Notes under the pieces: generated by a model
Told to the model about the DNA's origin: nothing
The model's database searches: none
Seen by the model: the letters and a program-made list of their open reading frames with translations, nothing else
Translations under genes and position numbers: made by a program
Assembly (NCBI GenBank): GCA_017984035.1
Contig: JAGOAF010000053.1
Location: 1 to 6,770 of the forward strand
From: Flavobacterium sp.
Lineage (GTDB): Bacteria; Bacteroidota; Bacteroidia; Flavobacteriales; Flavobacteriaceae
Direction: 5' to 3'
DNA: 6,770 bases
Shown: piece after piece, positions 1 to 6,524 of the stretch
How positions within the stretch are numbered: the first letter of the stretch is position 1
Layout of the letters: the number at the start of each line of letters is the position of its first letter

Positions 1-12
1 GAACAATTGTGC

Positions 13-20
13 TATATTTG
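13..20 (+). promoter_or_regulatory. Candidate -7 promoter element (TATATTTG) for tRNA-His
   Basis: The sequence TATATTTG is an exact match to TAnnTTTG, the -7 consensus of the Bacteroidota primary sigma factor. It lies 16 bases before the G-1 of the tRNA, so a start a few bases downstream would give a short leader removed by RNase P. The matching -33 element would fall at or beyond the window edge and cannot be judged. This is inferred from motif and position only. Confidence 0.6.
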
Positions 21-36
21 CACCCGTTATACAAAT

Positions 37-111
37 GGTGGTTGTAGCTCAGCTGGTTAGAGCATCGGTTTGTGGTGCCGAGGGTCGCCGGTTCGAACCC
101 GGTCATCCACC
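37..111 (+). tRNA. tRNA-His, anticodon GTG
   Basis: The full cloverleaf can be folded by hand. The acceptor stem is 38-44 with 104-110. The D stem is 47-50 with 60-63 and the loop carries GG at 55-56. The anticodon stem is 65-69 with 77-81, and the anticodon GTG is at 72-74 after T71. The variable loop is five bases (82-86), and the T arm has loop TTCGAAC at 92-98. The G at 37 faces C111 (position 73), which gives the G-1:C73 pair that identifies tRNA-His to HisRS. The 3' CCA is not fully encoded, because the sequence continues C-A-A-A, so it must be added by the CCA-adding enzyme. One acceptor pair, T42 with T106, is a mismatch. It is a single tRNA gene, not part of a visible tRNA cluster, and has its own promoter motif and hairpin terminator. 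Confidence 0.97.
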
Positions 112-119
112 CAAAATGC

Positions 120-150
120 AAAAGCTTCGAAGTAATTCGAGGCTTTTTTT
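120..150 (+). terminator. Rho-independent terminator after tRNA-His
   Basis: An 11-bp stem (121-131 with 136-146, including one G-T pair) is closed by a GTAA tetraloop. Its 3' side runs into a tract of seven T residues at 144-150. It begins about ten bases after the tRNA and separates it from the downstream sulfurtransferase gene. Confidence 0.85.
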
Positions 151-175
151 GTGGCTGTAATTGAAATAAAATAGC

Positions 176-183
176 TAAGTTTA
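176..183 (+). promoter_or_regulatory. Weak candidate -7 element for the sulfurtransferase gene
   Basis: TAAGTTTA matches TAnnTTTG at every fixed position except the last base and lies 21 bases before the start codon at 205. No well-spaced -33 TTG is evident: the TTG at 161-163 is too close, and the TTTG ending at 151 is somewhat far. A promoter is expected here because a terminator lies directly upstream, but this exact box is uncertain. Confidence 0.3.
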
Positions 184-204
184 TCTTCATTAATTAATAT
201 TATC

Positions 205-1044
205 ATGAATCCAACAATTACTCCCGGTCAATTAATAGCAGCATTTCAAACCAATGCAATAGTTTTGGTTGACGCTACGAATAGTCCTAGGGCTTTTCAA
301 AATTTCCAAGAATCCCATTTAAAAGGAGCTTTGTTTGTAGATGTCAACACTCAATTGGCAGATATCAAAGAAGATGCAGCTCTAGGTGGTCGCCATCCTT
401 TGCCTACAGTAGAACAGTTTTCGAAGACACTAATTGATTTAGGTATTGCGCCTGAAACTTGGGTGGTGGTATATGATGATAAAAATGGTGCCAATGCTGC
501 TGCTCGCTTTTGGTGGATGTTGCGTTCCATTGGACATGAAAAAGTACAAGTATTGAGTGGTGGTATTCAAGCGGCTATTCAGGCTGGGTTTCCTACAAGT
601 TCAGCTGTTGAAGTTCCAACTCAGGTCGAATCGTATCCAATTCAATCTTGGCAATGGCCTACAATTGATTTGCAAGGAATGGATGACCTGATACAAAAGG
701 ATAATTTTGTAGTGATTGATGTTCGTGAATCGCAACGCTATAAAGGCGAAACTGAACCGATTGATTTAGTTGCAGGACATATTCCTGGTGCTACTAATAT
801 TCCGTTTATGGAAAATTTAGATGCTAATGGTTTTTTCTTATCACCTGAAGCATTGAAAGCAAAGTATCAAAAAGCGTTTGAAAATATTCCAGTTAATAAT
901 AGGGTAGTGCATTGCGGATCAGGCGTTACGGCTTGTCATACGCTTTTAGCATTCGCTATCGCCGATTTGCCTATTCCAAAATTATATGTAGGTTCTTGGA
1001 GCGAGTGGTCCAGAAACAACAGGGAGATTGTTACTGAAAAATAA
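205..1044 (+). CDS. sseA: 3-mercaptopyruvate sulfurtransferase (two-domain rhodanese)
   Basis: This is a 279-residue cytoplasmic sulfurtransferase, about the length of E. coli SseA, with no signal peptide. It has two tandem rhodanese domains, roughly residues 5-130 and 150-275. The N-terminal domain looks catalytically silent. The C-terminal domain carries the active loop C237-G-S-G-V-T-A; a CGSGVT loop is typical of mercaptopyruvate sulfurtransferases, whereas thiosulfate-specific rhodaneses usually have CRKGVT. Other family marks are R178-Y-K-G-E-T-E-P and the C-terminal GSWSEW near 263-268. The expected reaction is transfer of sulfur from 3-mercaptopyruvate to the active cysteine, releasing pyruvate, with the persulfide then passed to a thiol or cyanide acceptor. 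The start at 205 is the first ATG after an AT-rich leader and gives a full-length first domain. It is a single-gene unit between two terminators. A thiosulfate sulfurtransferase label is possible, because substrate preference cannot be proved from sequence. Confidence 0.9.
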   Translation: MNPTITPGQLIAAFQTNAIVLVDATNSPRAFQNFQESHLKGALFVDVNTQLADIKEDAALGGRHPLPTVEQFSKTLIDLGIAPETWVVVYDDKNGANAAARFWWMLRSIGHEKVQVLSGGIQAAIQAGFPTSSAVEVPTQVESYPIQSWQWPTIDLQGMDDLIQKDNFVVIDVRESQRYKGETEPIDLVAGHIPGATNIPFMENLDANGFFLSPEALKAKYQKAFENIPVNNRVVHCGSGVTACHTLLAFAIADLPIPKLYVGSWSEWSRNNREIVTEK

Positions 1045-1079
1045 AAAAAAGCGCTTTGATTTTTCAAAGCGCTTTTTTT
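1044..1079. terminator. Bidirectional terminator between convergent genes
   Basis: A perfect hairpin has arms at 1044-1059 and 1064-1079 with a TTTT loop. The core GCGCTTTGA/TCAAAGCGC is flanked by A7 on the left and T7 on the right, so it gives a GC-containing stem followed by a U tract on both strands. It begins at the last base of the sulfurtransferase stop codon and lies 18 bp past the end of the minus-strand peptidase gene, so it most likely serves both. Confidence 0.92.
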
Positions 1080-1097
1080 ATTCATAAATAGATTTGA

Positions 1098-2117
1098 CTA
1101 TTTTTTATCTGCATCTACTACAATTCGATTTTTTCTGTTAGCCAATTCCCAGGCGATAACAAATGCCAATTGTGTTCTTTTTTCTAGCGCATCAAATTCA
1201 ATTTTGTCAACTTCATCTGATTTTTTGTGGTAATCAGCATGTACGCCATTAAAGAAAAATACGGATGGAATTCCATATTTTGCAAAATTATAATGGTCGG
1301 AACGTTCGTAAAAACGATTCGGGTCTTTAGGATCATTAAAGCGGTAGTCCAAATCAAGACCTACATATTTTTGGTTCATAGTGGCACTAATATGATCCAA
1401 TTCAGAGGATAAACGATTGGCTCCAATAATGTATACATAATTGTTAGTGTCAGCATGTAAAACATCGCGACGTCCAATCATGTCAATATTTACGTCAGCA
1501 ACGGTATTGGCTAAAGGGAATAAAGGATTTTCAGAATAATAGCGTGATCCTAATAAACCATGTTCTTCACCTGTAACGTGTAAAAATAAAATAGAACGTT
1601 TAGGTCCATGTCCTGCTTTTTTTGCCATTTGAAATGCTTGTGCAATTTCCAATAATGCCGAAGTACCTGATCCATCATCATCAGCACCATTATAGATTTC
1701 TCCATTTTCAATACCTACATGGTCATAATGGGCAGAAATTACAATCACTTCCTCTGGTTTTTCTGAACCTTCAATGAAAGCCCAAATATTTTCAGAATTA
1801 GGTAAATTTCTATTTCGTTTAGCATTTAAAAAAGAGGCAGGTACCGCTTGGTAATAATCAGCCGCTCCTTTAGGAGACGAAACTTGATTTTGTTGGTATT
1901 GACTAATTAAATACTTACCAGCTTTTTTCTGACCAGTCGAACCTGTTTCACGTCCTTCCATAGAATCTGCTGCAATGATATAAAGATGTTTTTTTAAATC
2001 TTCTGCAGTAATGGTTCTCATGTATTCGGTTGGATCTGCGTTTTTAGACGCTACCAAAGCCCCGTTTTTACATGAACTTCCTAATGCAATTAGGGAAAGA
2101 AAAAGTAGTTTTTTCAT
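1098..2117 (-). CDS. M28 family zinc metallopeptidase, predicted lipoprotein
   Basis: This 339-residue protein is an exported aminopeptidase-type enzyme of family M28. The N terminus has two lysines, a hydrophobic stretch and then L-G-S-S-C16, a plausible though non-classical lipobox. Cleavage before C16 would leave a lipid-anchored mature protein. Residues after the cysteine (KNGAL) are not the acidic type associated with surface export in Bacteroidota, so the membrane face is open. All co-catalytic metal ligands of the family are visible: H130 and D132 in SAHYDH, the D146-D148 cluster in GADDDGSG, E184-E185 in TGEEHG, D212 in NIDMIGR, and H275 in RSDHYNF. There is no protease-associated insert, so the domain is compact. 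The start at 2117 gives the signal peptide directly. The gene lies 28 bp after the dienelactone-hydrolase-like gene on the same strand with no terminator between, suggesting co-transcription. The substrate is not identifiable; N-terminal residues of peptides are the usual target. Confidence 0.9.
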   Translation of the reverse strand: MKKLLFLSLIALGSSCKNGALVASKNADPTEYMRTITAEDLKKHLYIIAADSMEGRETGSTGQKKAGKYLISQYQQNQVSSPKGAADYYQAVPASFLNAKRNRNLPNSENIWAFIEGSEKPEEVIVISAHYDHVGIENGEIYNGADDDGSGTSALLEIAQAFQMAKKAGHGPKRSILFLHVTGEEHGLLGSRYYSENPLFPLANTVADVNIDMIGRRDVLHADTNNYVYIIGANRLSSELDHISATMNQKYVGLDLDYRFNDPKDPNRFYERSDHYNFAKYGIPSVFFFNGVHADYHKKSDEVDKIEFDALEKRTQLAFVIAWELANRKNRIVVDADKK

Positions 2118-2145
2118 TGTAATTTAATAAAGGTTATGAATTAAT

Positions 2146-2919
2146 TTATTTAAGTAATACTTCGTTTAAGAATAATTTCATGTGTTCAAACGAACGAGTT
2201 GCCGCTTTTTCGTTATAAGCCGCTCCCTTGGAATTGTCATTGCCGGCATCTGGATCTGTAAATGAATGTACTGCATTGGCATAATACACCATTTCCCAGT
2301 CGGCTTTAGCATCACGCATCTCCTGTTGGAAACCTGCAATTTCTTCTTTGGATACAAAAGGATCATCAGCACCATGGCAGGCTAATACTTTTGTAGTAAT
2401 CGGATTAATTGTAAGTGTAGTGTCTCTACCTAAGCCACCATGAAAAGAAACAACTCCTTTTACTTTTAAATTTTTTCTGGCAGCTTCTAAAGCACCGGTT
2501 CCACCAAAACAAAAACCAATTACCGCAATATTTTCTGGATTAGCACCGGATTGAATCAATTGTGCCAAAGCCAATTCGATTCTTTTTTGGTACAATAGCG
2601 TATTCTTTTTATAAAACCCTGCCATTTTACCGGCATCGGCTGTAGTTTGTGGATAATTACCTTCGCCATAGATATCCGCTACAAAAACATGGTAACCTAA
2701 TTTTGATAATTTTTCAGCGGTTGCTTTGGCATGTAAATCAATTCCTTTCCATGCTGGGAGCACCAAAATTCCTGGTTTTTGAGCAGTTGTGGTACTAGGT
2801 TTGATGGTTAAACCATTTAAAATTTGTGCTTCATCTTTATACTGAACCGCTTGTAATTGTGCAAATACGCCAGTTGTGAAAAGGATAGCAACTATAAGAA
2901 AACAGTTAAAATTTTTCAT
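2146..2919 (-). CDS. Exported dienelactone-hydrolase-like alpha/beta hydrolase
   Basis: The protein is 257 residues from the ATG at 2919. An in-frame ATG six codons upstream, at 2937, is possible, but the start at 2919 puts MKNFN directly before a hydrophobic core and a V-F-A|Q signal peptidase I site, so I prefer it. Mature positions are typical of the dienelactone hydrolase fold. The nucleophile is C137 in G-F-C-F-G-G, the acid is probably D186 in HGADDPF, and the histidine is H218 in AVHSFTDP. The glutamate that primes the cysteine in true dienelactone hydrolases (QE before a W/F-G) is replaced: here the strand ends L-P-A-W-K-G. The enzyme is therefore a cysteine-type hydrolase of unknown ester or lactone substrate rather than a proven chlorocatechol-pathway enzyme, and nothing around it suggests aromatic degradation. 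It is the first gene of a likely two-gene transcript with the M28 peptidase, and both products are predicted to leave the cytoplasm. Confidence 0.87.
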   Translation of the reverse strand: MKNFNCFLIVAILFTTGVFAQLQAVQYKDEAQILNGLTIKPSTTTAQKPGILVLPAWKGIDLHAKATAEKLSKLGYHVFVADIYGEGNYPQTTADAGKMAGFYKKNTLLYQKRIELALAQLIQSGANPENIAVIGFCFGGTGALEAARKNLKVKGVVSFHGGLGRDTTLTINPITTKVLACHGADDPFVSKEEIAGFQQEMRDAKADWEMVYYANAVHSFTDPDAGNDNSKGAAYNEKAATRSFEHMKLFLNEVLLK

Positions 2920-2977
2920 TTGAATTTGTTTTGGCATAAATGTAAAAGATTTTAATCAATTATGAATTACTATTAAC

Positions 2978-2985
2978 TAAATTTG
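2978..2985 (+). promoter_or_regulatory. Candidate -7 promoter element (TAAATTTG) for ornithine aminotransferase
   Basis: TAAATTTG matches TAnnTTTG exactly and lies 31 bases before the start codon at 3017, which would leave a leader of about 25 bases. The -33 region holds only a weak TTTA at 2951-2954. The 79-97 bp between the divergent starts must also hold the promoter of the minus-strand hydrolase. The best candidate I see for that strand is TATTTTTA (2993-3000), with one mismatch. Confidence 0.55.
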
Positions 2986-3016
2986 TTGTTCTTAAAAATA
3001 CACTAAATACATATTT

Positions 3017-4300
3017 ATGAGTCAGGATACCGCCAACTTATCTGCTACATCAGCAGCATTAATTGCTAAAGAAAATCAATATGGAGCGCATAATTACCAT
3101 CCTTTGCCAGTCGTTTTAGATCGAGGAGAAGGCGTCTATGTTTGGGATGTAGATGGTAAGCAATATTTTGATTTTCTTTCGGCTTACTCAGCAGTAAATC
3201 AAGGGCATTGTCATCCAAAGATTGTTGGCGCCATGGTGCAACAAGCGCAAAAACTCACCTTGACTTCTAGAGCATTTTTCAATGACCAATTAGGTCCGTA
3301 TGAAGAATATGTAACCAAATATTTTGGTTTCGACAAAGTATTGCCAATGAATACAGGTGCTGAGGCAGTAGAAACGGCCTTAAAATTGTGTAGAAAATGG
3401 GCTTATGAAGTCAAAGGAATTCCTGAAAATGAAGCGCAAATCATCGTTTGTGAGAACAATTTCCATGGAAGAACAACTACTATAATTTCGTTTTCTAATG
3501 ATGAATCGGCACGCAAGAATTTTGGACCATTTACCAATGGATTTATTAAAATTCCTTATGATGATTTAGATGCATTGGAGAAAGCATTGTCTTCTTCCAA
3601 AAACATTGCAGGTTTCTTGGTAGAGCCAATACAGGGTGAGGCAGGAGTATATGTTCCAACTGAAGGCTATTTGGCGCAAGCCAAAGCTATGTGTGAAGCC
3701 AATAATGTTTTGTTTATTGCCGATGAGGTACAAACAGGAATTGCCCGAACAGGAAGATTATTAGCTACTTGCGGTAATTGTGAATGTAAAAAAGGCTGCG
3801 AAAACAATCCAGAAGTAAAACCCGATATTTTGATTTTGGGAAAAGCTCTTTCAGGAGGTGTTTTTCCTGTTTCGGCTGTATTGGCCAATAACACCATAAT
3901 GAATGTCATTCAACCAGGACAACACGGTTCTACTTTTGGTGGGAACCCAATTGCAGCAGCCGTTGCTATAGCAGCGTTAGAAGTTGTTAAGGATGAAAAT
4001 TTAGCGCAAAACGCCGCTTATTTAGGCGAAGTTTTTCGTCATGGATTGAAAGAAATTCAATCTCGTAATCCTTTGATTCAATTGGTTAGAGGAAAAGGAT
4101 TGCTGAATGCAATTGTAATTGATAGTGAAGAAGATTCGGACTTAGCTTGGGAAATTTGTTTGAAATTTAGAGACAATGGTTTGTTAGCTAAACCAACTCA
4201 CGGTAACAAAATTCGATTAGCACCACCTTTAGTAATTACCGAAAGTCAAATTCATGAATGTCTCGGGATTATTGAACGCTCTTTAAATGAGTTCAAATAA
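3017..4300 (+). CDS. rocD: Ornithine aminotransferase (ornithine-oxo-acid transaminase)
   Basis: This 427-residue class III, PLP-dependent cytoplasmic enzyme transfers the delta-amino group of ornithine to 2-oxoglutarate, giving glutamate-5-semialdehyde (which cyclises to pyrroline-5-carboxylate) and glutamate. It links arginine/ornithine breakdown to proline and glutamate. Visible family marks are [11 protein letters not shown] at 22-32, [15 protein letters not shown] around 53-67 (Y57 is the equivalent of the OAT specificity tyrosine, which separates it from GABA aminotransferase), NTGAEA at 112-117, FHGRT at 149-153, VEPIQGEAG at 202-210, D236 in ADEVQTG (pairs with the PLP ring nitrogen) and K276 in LGKALSGG (Schiff-base lysine). 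HGSTFGGNP and [15 protein letters not shown] complete the pattern. An oddity is a Cys-rich insert of about 11 residues at 251-264 with C252, C255, C257 and C261. It is a single-gene unit with its own promoter motif and a hairpin after the stop. Confidence 0.95.
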   Translation: MSQDTANLSATSAALIAKENQYGAHNYHPLPVVLDRGEGVYVWDVDGKQYFDFLSAYSAVNQGHCHPKIVGAMVQQAQKLTLTSRAFFNDQLGPYEEYVTKYFGFDKVLPMNTGAEAVETALKLCRKWAYEVKGIPENEAQIIVCENNFHGRTTTIISFSNDESARKNFGPFTNGFIKIPYDDLDALEKALSSSKNIAGFLVEPIQGEAGVYVPTEGYLAQAKAMCEANNVLFIADEVQTGIARTGRLLATCGNCECKKGCENNPEVKPDILILGKALSGGVFPVSAVLANNTIMNVIQPGQHGSTFGGNPIAAAVAIAALEVVKDENLAQNAAYLGEVFRHGLKEIQSRNPLIQLVRGKGLLNAIVIDSEEDSDLAWEICLKFRDNGLLAKPTHGNKIRLAPPLVITESQIHECLGIIERSLNEFK

Positions 4301-4307
4301 AATAAGA

Positions 4308-4337
4308 AACCCCAAAAGCGATTTCGTTTTTGGGGTT
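4308..4337. terminator. Bidirectional hairpin terminator between convergent genes
   Basis: The arms AACCCCAAAA (4308-4317) and TTTTGGGGTT (4328-4337) are perfectly complementary around a 10-base loop, in which a few further pairs are possible. The hairpin starts eight bases after the aminotransferase stop codon, and the minus-strand gene ends 22 bp to its right. On the plus strand the tail (AATTATTGTAATTAATTTTG) is only moderately T-rich. On the minus strand the hairpin is followed by TCTTATTTTATTTG. It likely works for both. Confidence 0.8.
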
Positions 4338-4359
4338 AATTATTGTAATTAATTTTGTT

Positions 4360-5133
4360 TTAATAATCCGAATAGTCAGTAGGATATAAAAATAGAATAT
4401 CCATATGCGAAATGGTGTTTTTGTATTTTTCCATTTTGAGTAAGGCTTTCCATTCTGGCGAATCGACAAAGGCTTTCCAATGATTGTCTCTACTTTCTTG
4501 GTTGGCAAAAGTCGTTAAATACATCAAATTAGGCATTTTTCCGCCCGAAACCACCTCTCCGTAAAATACGGGATTAAAATCCAATCGATCGAAAATTTTA
4601 CTTTCTTCTCCGCCAATAAACATGTCTACTTTAGTGTTGAAAATGGCTTCGGTAGCCGACTCATAGCTACGCAATTCGTACACGCGTCCTGAACGCGGAC
4701 TGTCTAATTTAGGTAAGGTTAAAACAGGGTGATTGGAAAAAGCAGTCAAAAGAACCGATTCGATTCGTTCATAGGGTGCTTGGTTGTATTTGGCATTGAT
4801 ATAATCGGCACCTGCTTGAAGATACATTTGATCTTTGGCTAATTTTTTCTCCAATTGCAAAAATTGTTTTGGAGTCTTAAATGGGATAACAACAATTAAT
4901 TTGGTGATAGAATCTAAAGAGAAAGTTTTGGGTTTGAAAACCCCAACGGCATTGATACCTATTCTTTTCAATGCAGGTAAATAGGCCTCTTTTAAGTAAT
5001 TTTCGGTTACTGAAAGTTGTGCCGCCGATTTTAGATTGTAAGTTTTAATCTGGTAAAATTCTTTATTTTGAGCGCTACTAGAAAAACAGATTAAAAGCGT
5101 AATTGAAAATAAAAGATGTGAAATAGTTTTCAT
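4360..5133 (-). CDS. Exported NIPSNAP-family protein
   Basis: This 257-residue protein starts with a clear signal peptide (MKTISHLL, a hydrophobic run, then S-S-S-A|Q-N near residue 21), so it should be periplasmic or outside the cell. The rest looks like two NIPSNAP-type ferredoxin-like (dimeric alpha/beta barrel) units. The first spans about residues 24-125, beginning FYQIKTYNLKS. The second spans about 150-250, beginning RVYELRSYES and including FYGEVVSGG, MPNLMYLTTF and DNHWKAFVDSPEWKAL, the classic motifs of the family. Two-domain secreted versions are a common bacterial form. The biochemical function is unknown: eukaryotic NIPSNAPs are linked to vesicle traffic and mitophagy, and this says little about a bacterial exported form. 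No catalytic residues can be assigned. It lies 77 bp downstream of the PhyH-like gene on the same strand and has a TAnnTTTG motif in that gap, so it may have its own promoter. Confidence 0.85.
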   Translation of the reverse strand: MKTISHLLFSITLLICFSSSAQNKEFYQIKTYNLKSAAQLSVTENYLKEAYLPALKRIGINAVGVFKPKTFSLDSITKLIVVIPFKTPKQFLQLEKKLAKDQMYLQAGADYINAKYNQAPYERIESVLLTAFSNHPVLTLPKLDSPRSGRVYELRSYESATEAIFNTKVDMFIGGEESKIFDRLDFNPVFYGEVVSGGKMPNLMYLTTFANQESRDNHWKAFVDSPEWKALLKMEKYKNTISHMDILFLYPTDYSDY

Positions 5134-5187
5134 TTAGTAATTGTAATTTTAGATAAAGTCTTTTTGATATCAATTCATTTCAAATAC

Positions 5188-5195
5188 CAAATATA
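5188..5195 (-). promoter_or_regulatory. Candidate -7 promoter element (TATATTTG) for the NIPSNAP gene
   Basis: Read on the minus strand this is TATATTTG, an exact TAnnTTTG match, 54 bases upstream of the start codon at 5133. It lies between the PhyH-like gene and the NIPSNAP gene. I see no clear -33 TTTG at the right distance, and no hairpin terminator in the gap, so read-through from the upstream gene is also possible. Confidence 0.42.
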
Positions 5196-5210
5196 CAATA
5201 GGAGATTAGT

Positions 5211-6206
5211 TTATTTTTTTAAGCCAAATTGATGCAACAATCTTTTGATTTTATTTTTCCTAACCGGTGGAATTGGTTCAGGAAAAGGCATAACTTCAGT
5301 GTTTAATTGGATACGATCATTTAAAATGTATTTATCTTCCGCAGTTTTATAGGTGTTAATTGGATTGCCGTTAAACGACTGCTCCACTTTATTTCCAGTT
5401 TTAATATCAATCAAATTATTTCTAAGAAAAAGTTCATTGGTGACCATATTAGATAGCATGGGAGTATAGTAGATACAATCTTTGAAATAGTAATGGGTTA
5501 CCATAGAATAACGAGACGCTTGTTCATTCAATACTTTAGAACCCCCATGAATGATATTGGAAGACCAAATTAAAACGTCGCCTTTCTTTGCATAAAATGG
5601 TTTTTTCTCAAATTGATACGCCTCCACGATTTTTTCGATAAAATCTTCGTATTCAATGTAATCAGAGTAAGCAGTATCTGCAGGAGTAGATTTGAAATGA
5701 GAAAAATTATATTCCGGTAGATTTTGTGATTTTGGATAATAGAAAACAGCGCCGTTTTCAGGAGTAATATCTTCTAATGCCAACCAAACACCACACATAA
5801 ACTTAGCGGGTATGGAGCTAAAATGAATCGTGTCAGAATGCGCTCTTTGTTGGGAGCCTACTCTAAAATTCAAGGTTTGAAATGGAATTGGTTCACGATC
5901 ATACAGCATTTCCAAGATCGCTTCGATTTCAGTGTTGCAAGCCACACTTTTAGCACTCTCTGAATACATCCATAAATCTTGAATTCGAACATGATCGCGT
6001 TGATTGTCCATTTGGAATTCAGGATTGTAACCCTTGTTATCCATATCCGATTTAATTTCATCAATTATTGATTCCGAAATTAAATTGGGAATGACTATAA
6101 AACCATTTTCATTATAGTCCATTGCCATTTTTTTATCCTTTTCACTCAATTGTTTTGTTGCCAGAATTTCTTTGAAAAATGGTGATTCTACCCAAGGTGT
6201 ATTCAT
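5211..6206 (-). CDS. Phytanoyl-CoA dioxygenase (PhyH) family protein
   Basis: This 331-residue protein is probably cytoplasmic, since no signal peptide is seen. It is a non-haem Fe(II)/2-oxoglutarate oxygenase of the PhyH superfamily. The N-terminal YNENGFIVIPNLIS (31-44) is the usual opening of the fold. The iron-binding facial triad is visible as H123-S-D125 and H220 (in NIIHGGS), and R232 (in SRYSMVTHY) is placed to bind the 2-oxoglutarate carboxylate. W141-L-A-L-E-D and NGAVFYYPKSQ are further family marks. Members hydroxylate many small molecules and lipids, and the substrate here cannot be read from the sequence. The last 60 or so residues lie beyond the core and end in a proline-rich then basic tail (PFPEPIPPVRKNK). 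The ATG at 6206 follows an AT-rich leader; a later in-frame Met (27 or 29) would still keep the core but drop a charged N-terminal stretch. No partner gene clarifies the pathway. Confidence 0.85.
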   Translation of the reverse strand: MNTPWVESPFFKEILATKQLSEKDKKMAMDYNENGFIVIPNLISESIIDEIKSDMDNKGYNPEFQMDNQRDHVRIQDLWMYSESAKSVACNTEIEAILEMLYDREPIPFQTLNFRVGSQQRAHSDTIHFSSIPAKFMCGVWLALEDITPENGAVFYYPKSQNLPEYNFSHFKSTPADTAYSDYIEYEDFIEKIVEAYQFEKKPFYAKKGDVLIWSSNIIHGGSKVLNEQASRYSMVTHYYFKDCIYYTPMLSNMVTNELFLRNNLIDIKTGNKVEQSFNGNPINTYKTAEDKYILNDRIQLNTEVMPFPEPIPPVRKNKIKRLLHQFGLKK

Positions 6207-6241
6207 GATAATTAAATTTATTTGAAGCTATTTGTAGTGTA

Positions 6242-6258
6242 ATTCTATAAAATAGAAT
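6242..6258. repeat. Short perfect inverted repeat upstream of the PhyH-like gene
   Basis: The arms ATTCTAT and ATAGAAT (7 bp each) flank a three-base AAA spacer. The repeat lies 36 bases upstream of the PhyH-like start codon. It could be an operator or a weak stem in the leader RNA. It is entirely AT-rich apart from one G-C pair per arm, so chance origin is a real possibility. Confidence 0.35.
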
Positions 6259-6392
6259 AGAACCCAATAGTAGGTTAAAGATAAGTATTAATTAGAATTC
6301 GACAACTATTATTCGGTATAAAATATTTAAAAAAAAATCTATTTTATTACAAGAATTAGTAGATGTAATTCCACGTAATGTAGGGACCAACT

Positions 6393-6400
6393 TAGGTTTG
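6393..6400 (+). promoter_or_regulatory. Orphan TAnnTTTG box (TAGGTTTG) in the intergenic region
   Basis: TAGGTTTG matches the Bacteroidota -7 consensus exactly on the plus strand, but it lies 263 bases before the dnaK start with no gene between. The -33 region is poor. It could start a long dnaK leader or a small RNA, or be a chance match in AT-rich DNA. Confidence 0.25.
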
Positions 6401-6524
6401 TAAAATTGTATGTAGATTGATTTGCATACTCATTTCATTTTCAATTTAACACCTTAGATTATTTTGATATACCTTTTTTGGAAGTCATAGCCATACTTTT
6501 ATATTAAACAGTTTGAAAAAAAAA

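Noticed and set aside
9..23. GTGC...GCAC inverted repeat around the tRNA promoter box
   Set aside because: The arms are only four bases and one of them is largely set by the promoter motif, so chance is the simplest explanation.
1227..1412. 61-codon plus-strand open frame inside the M28 peptidase gene
   Set aside because: It lies entirely antisense to a gene with all catalytic motifs, has no recognisable domain, and looks like a shadow frame.
2178..2375. 65-codon minus-strand open frame overlapping the hydrolase gene in another frame
   Set aside because: It is within the well-supported hydrolase gene on the same strand, and its protein sequence is low-complexity and unlike any known family.
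3667..3909. 80-codon minus-strand open frame inside the ornithine aminotransferase gene
   Set aside because: It is antisense to the most conserved part of a clear enzyme gene, with no independent evidence.
4293..4508. 71-codon minus-strand open frame over the end of the NIPSNAP gene
   Set aside because: It overlaps the C-terminal coding part of NIPSNAP and the terminator hairpin, so it is an out-of-frame shadow.
5870..6064. 64-codon minus-strand open frame inside the PhyH-like gene
   Set aside because: It is in another frame of a gene whose metal-binding motifs are intact, and it shows no family signature.
6411..6434. GTATG...CATAC inverted repeat downstream of the orphan promoter box
   Set aside because: The five-base arms with a long loop are not significant in AT-rich DNA, and there is no T tract to make it a terminator.
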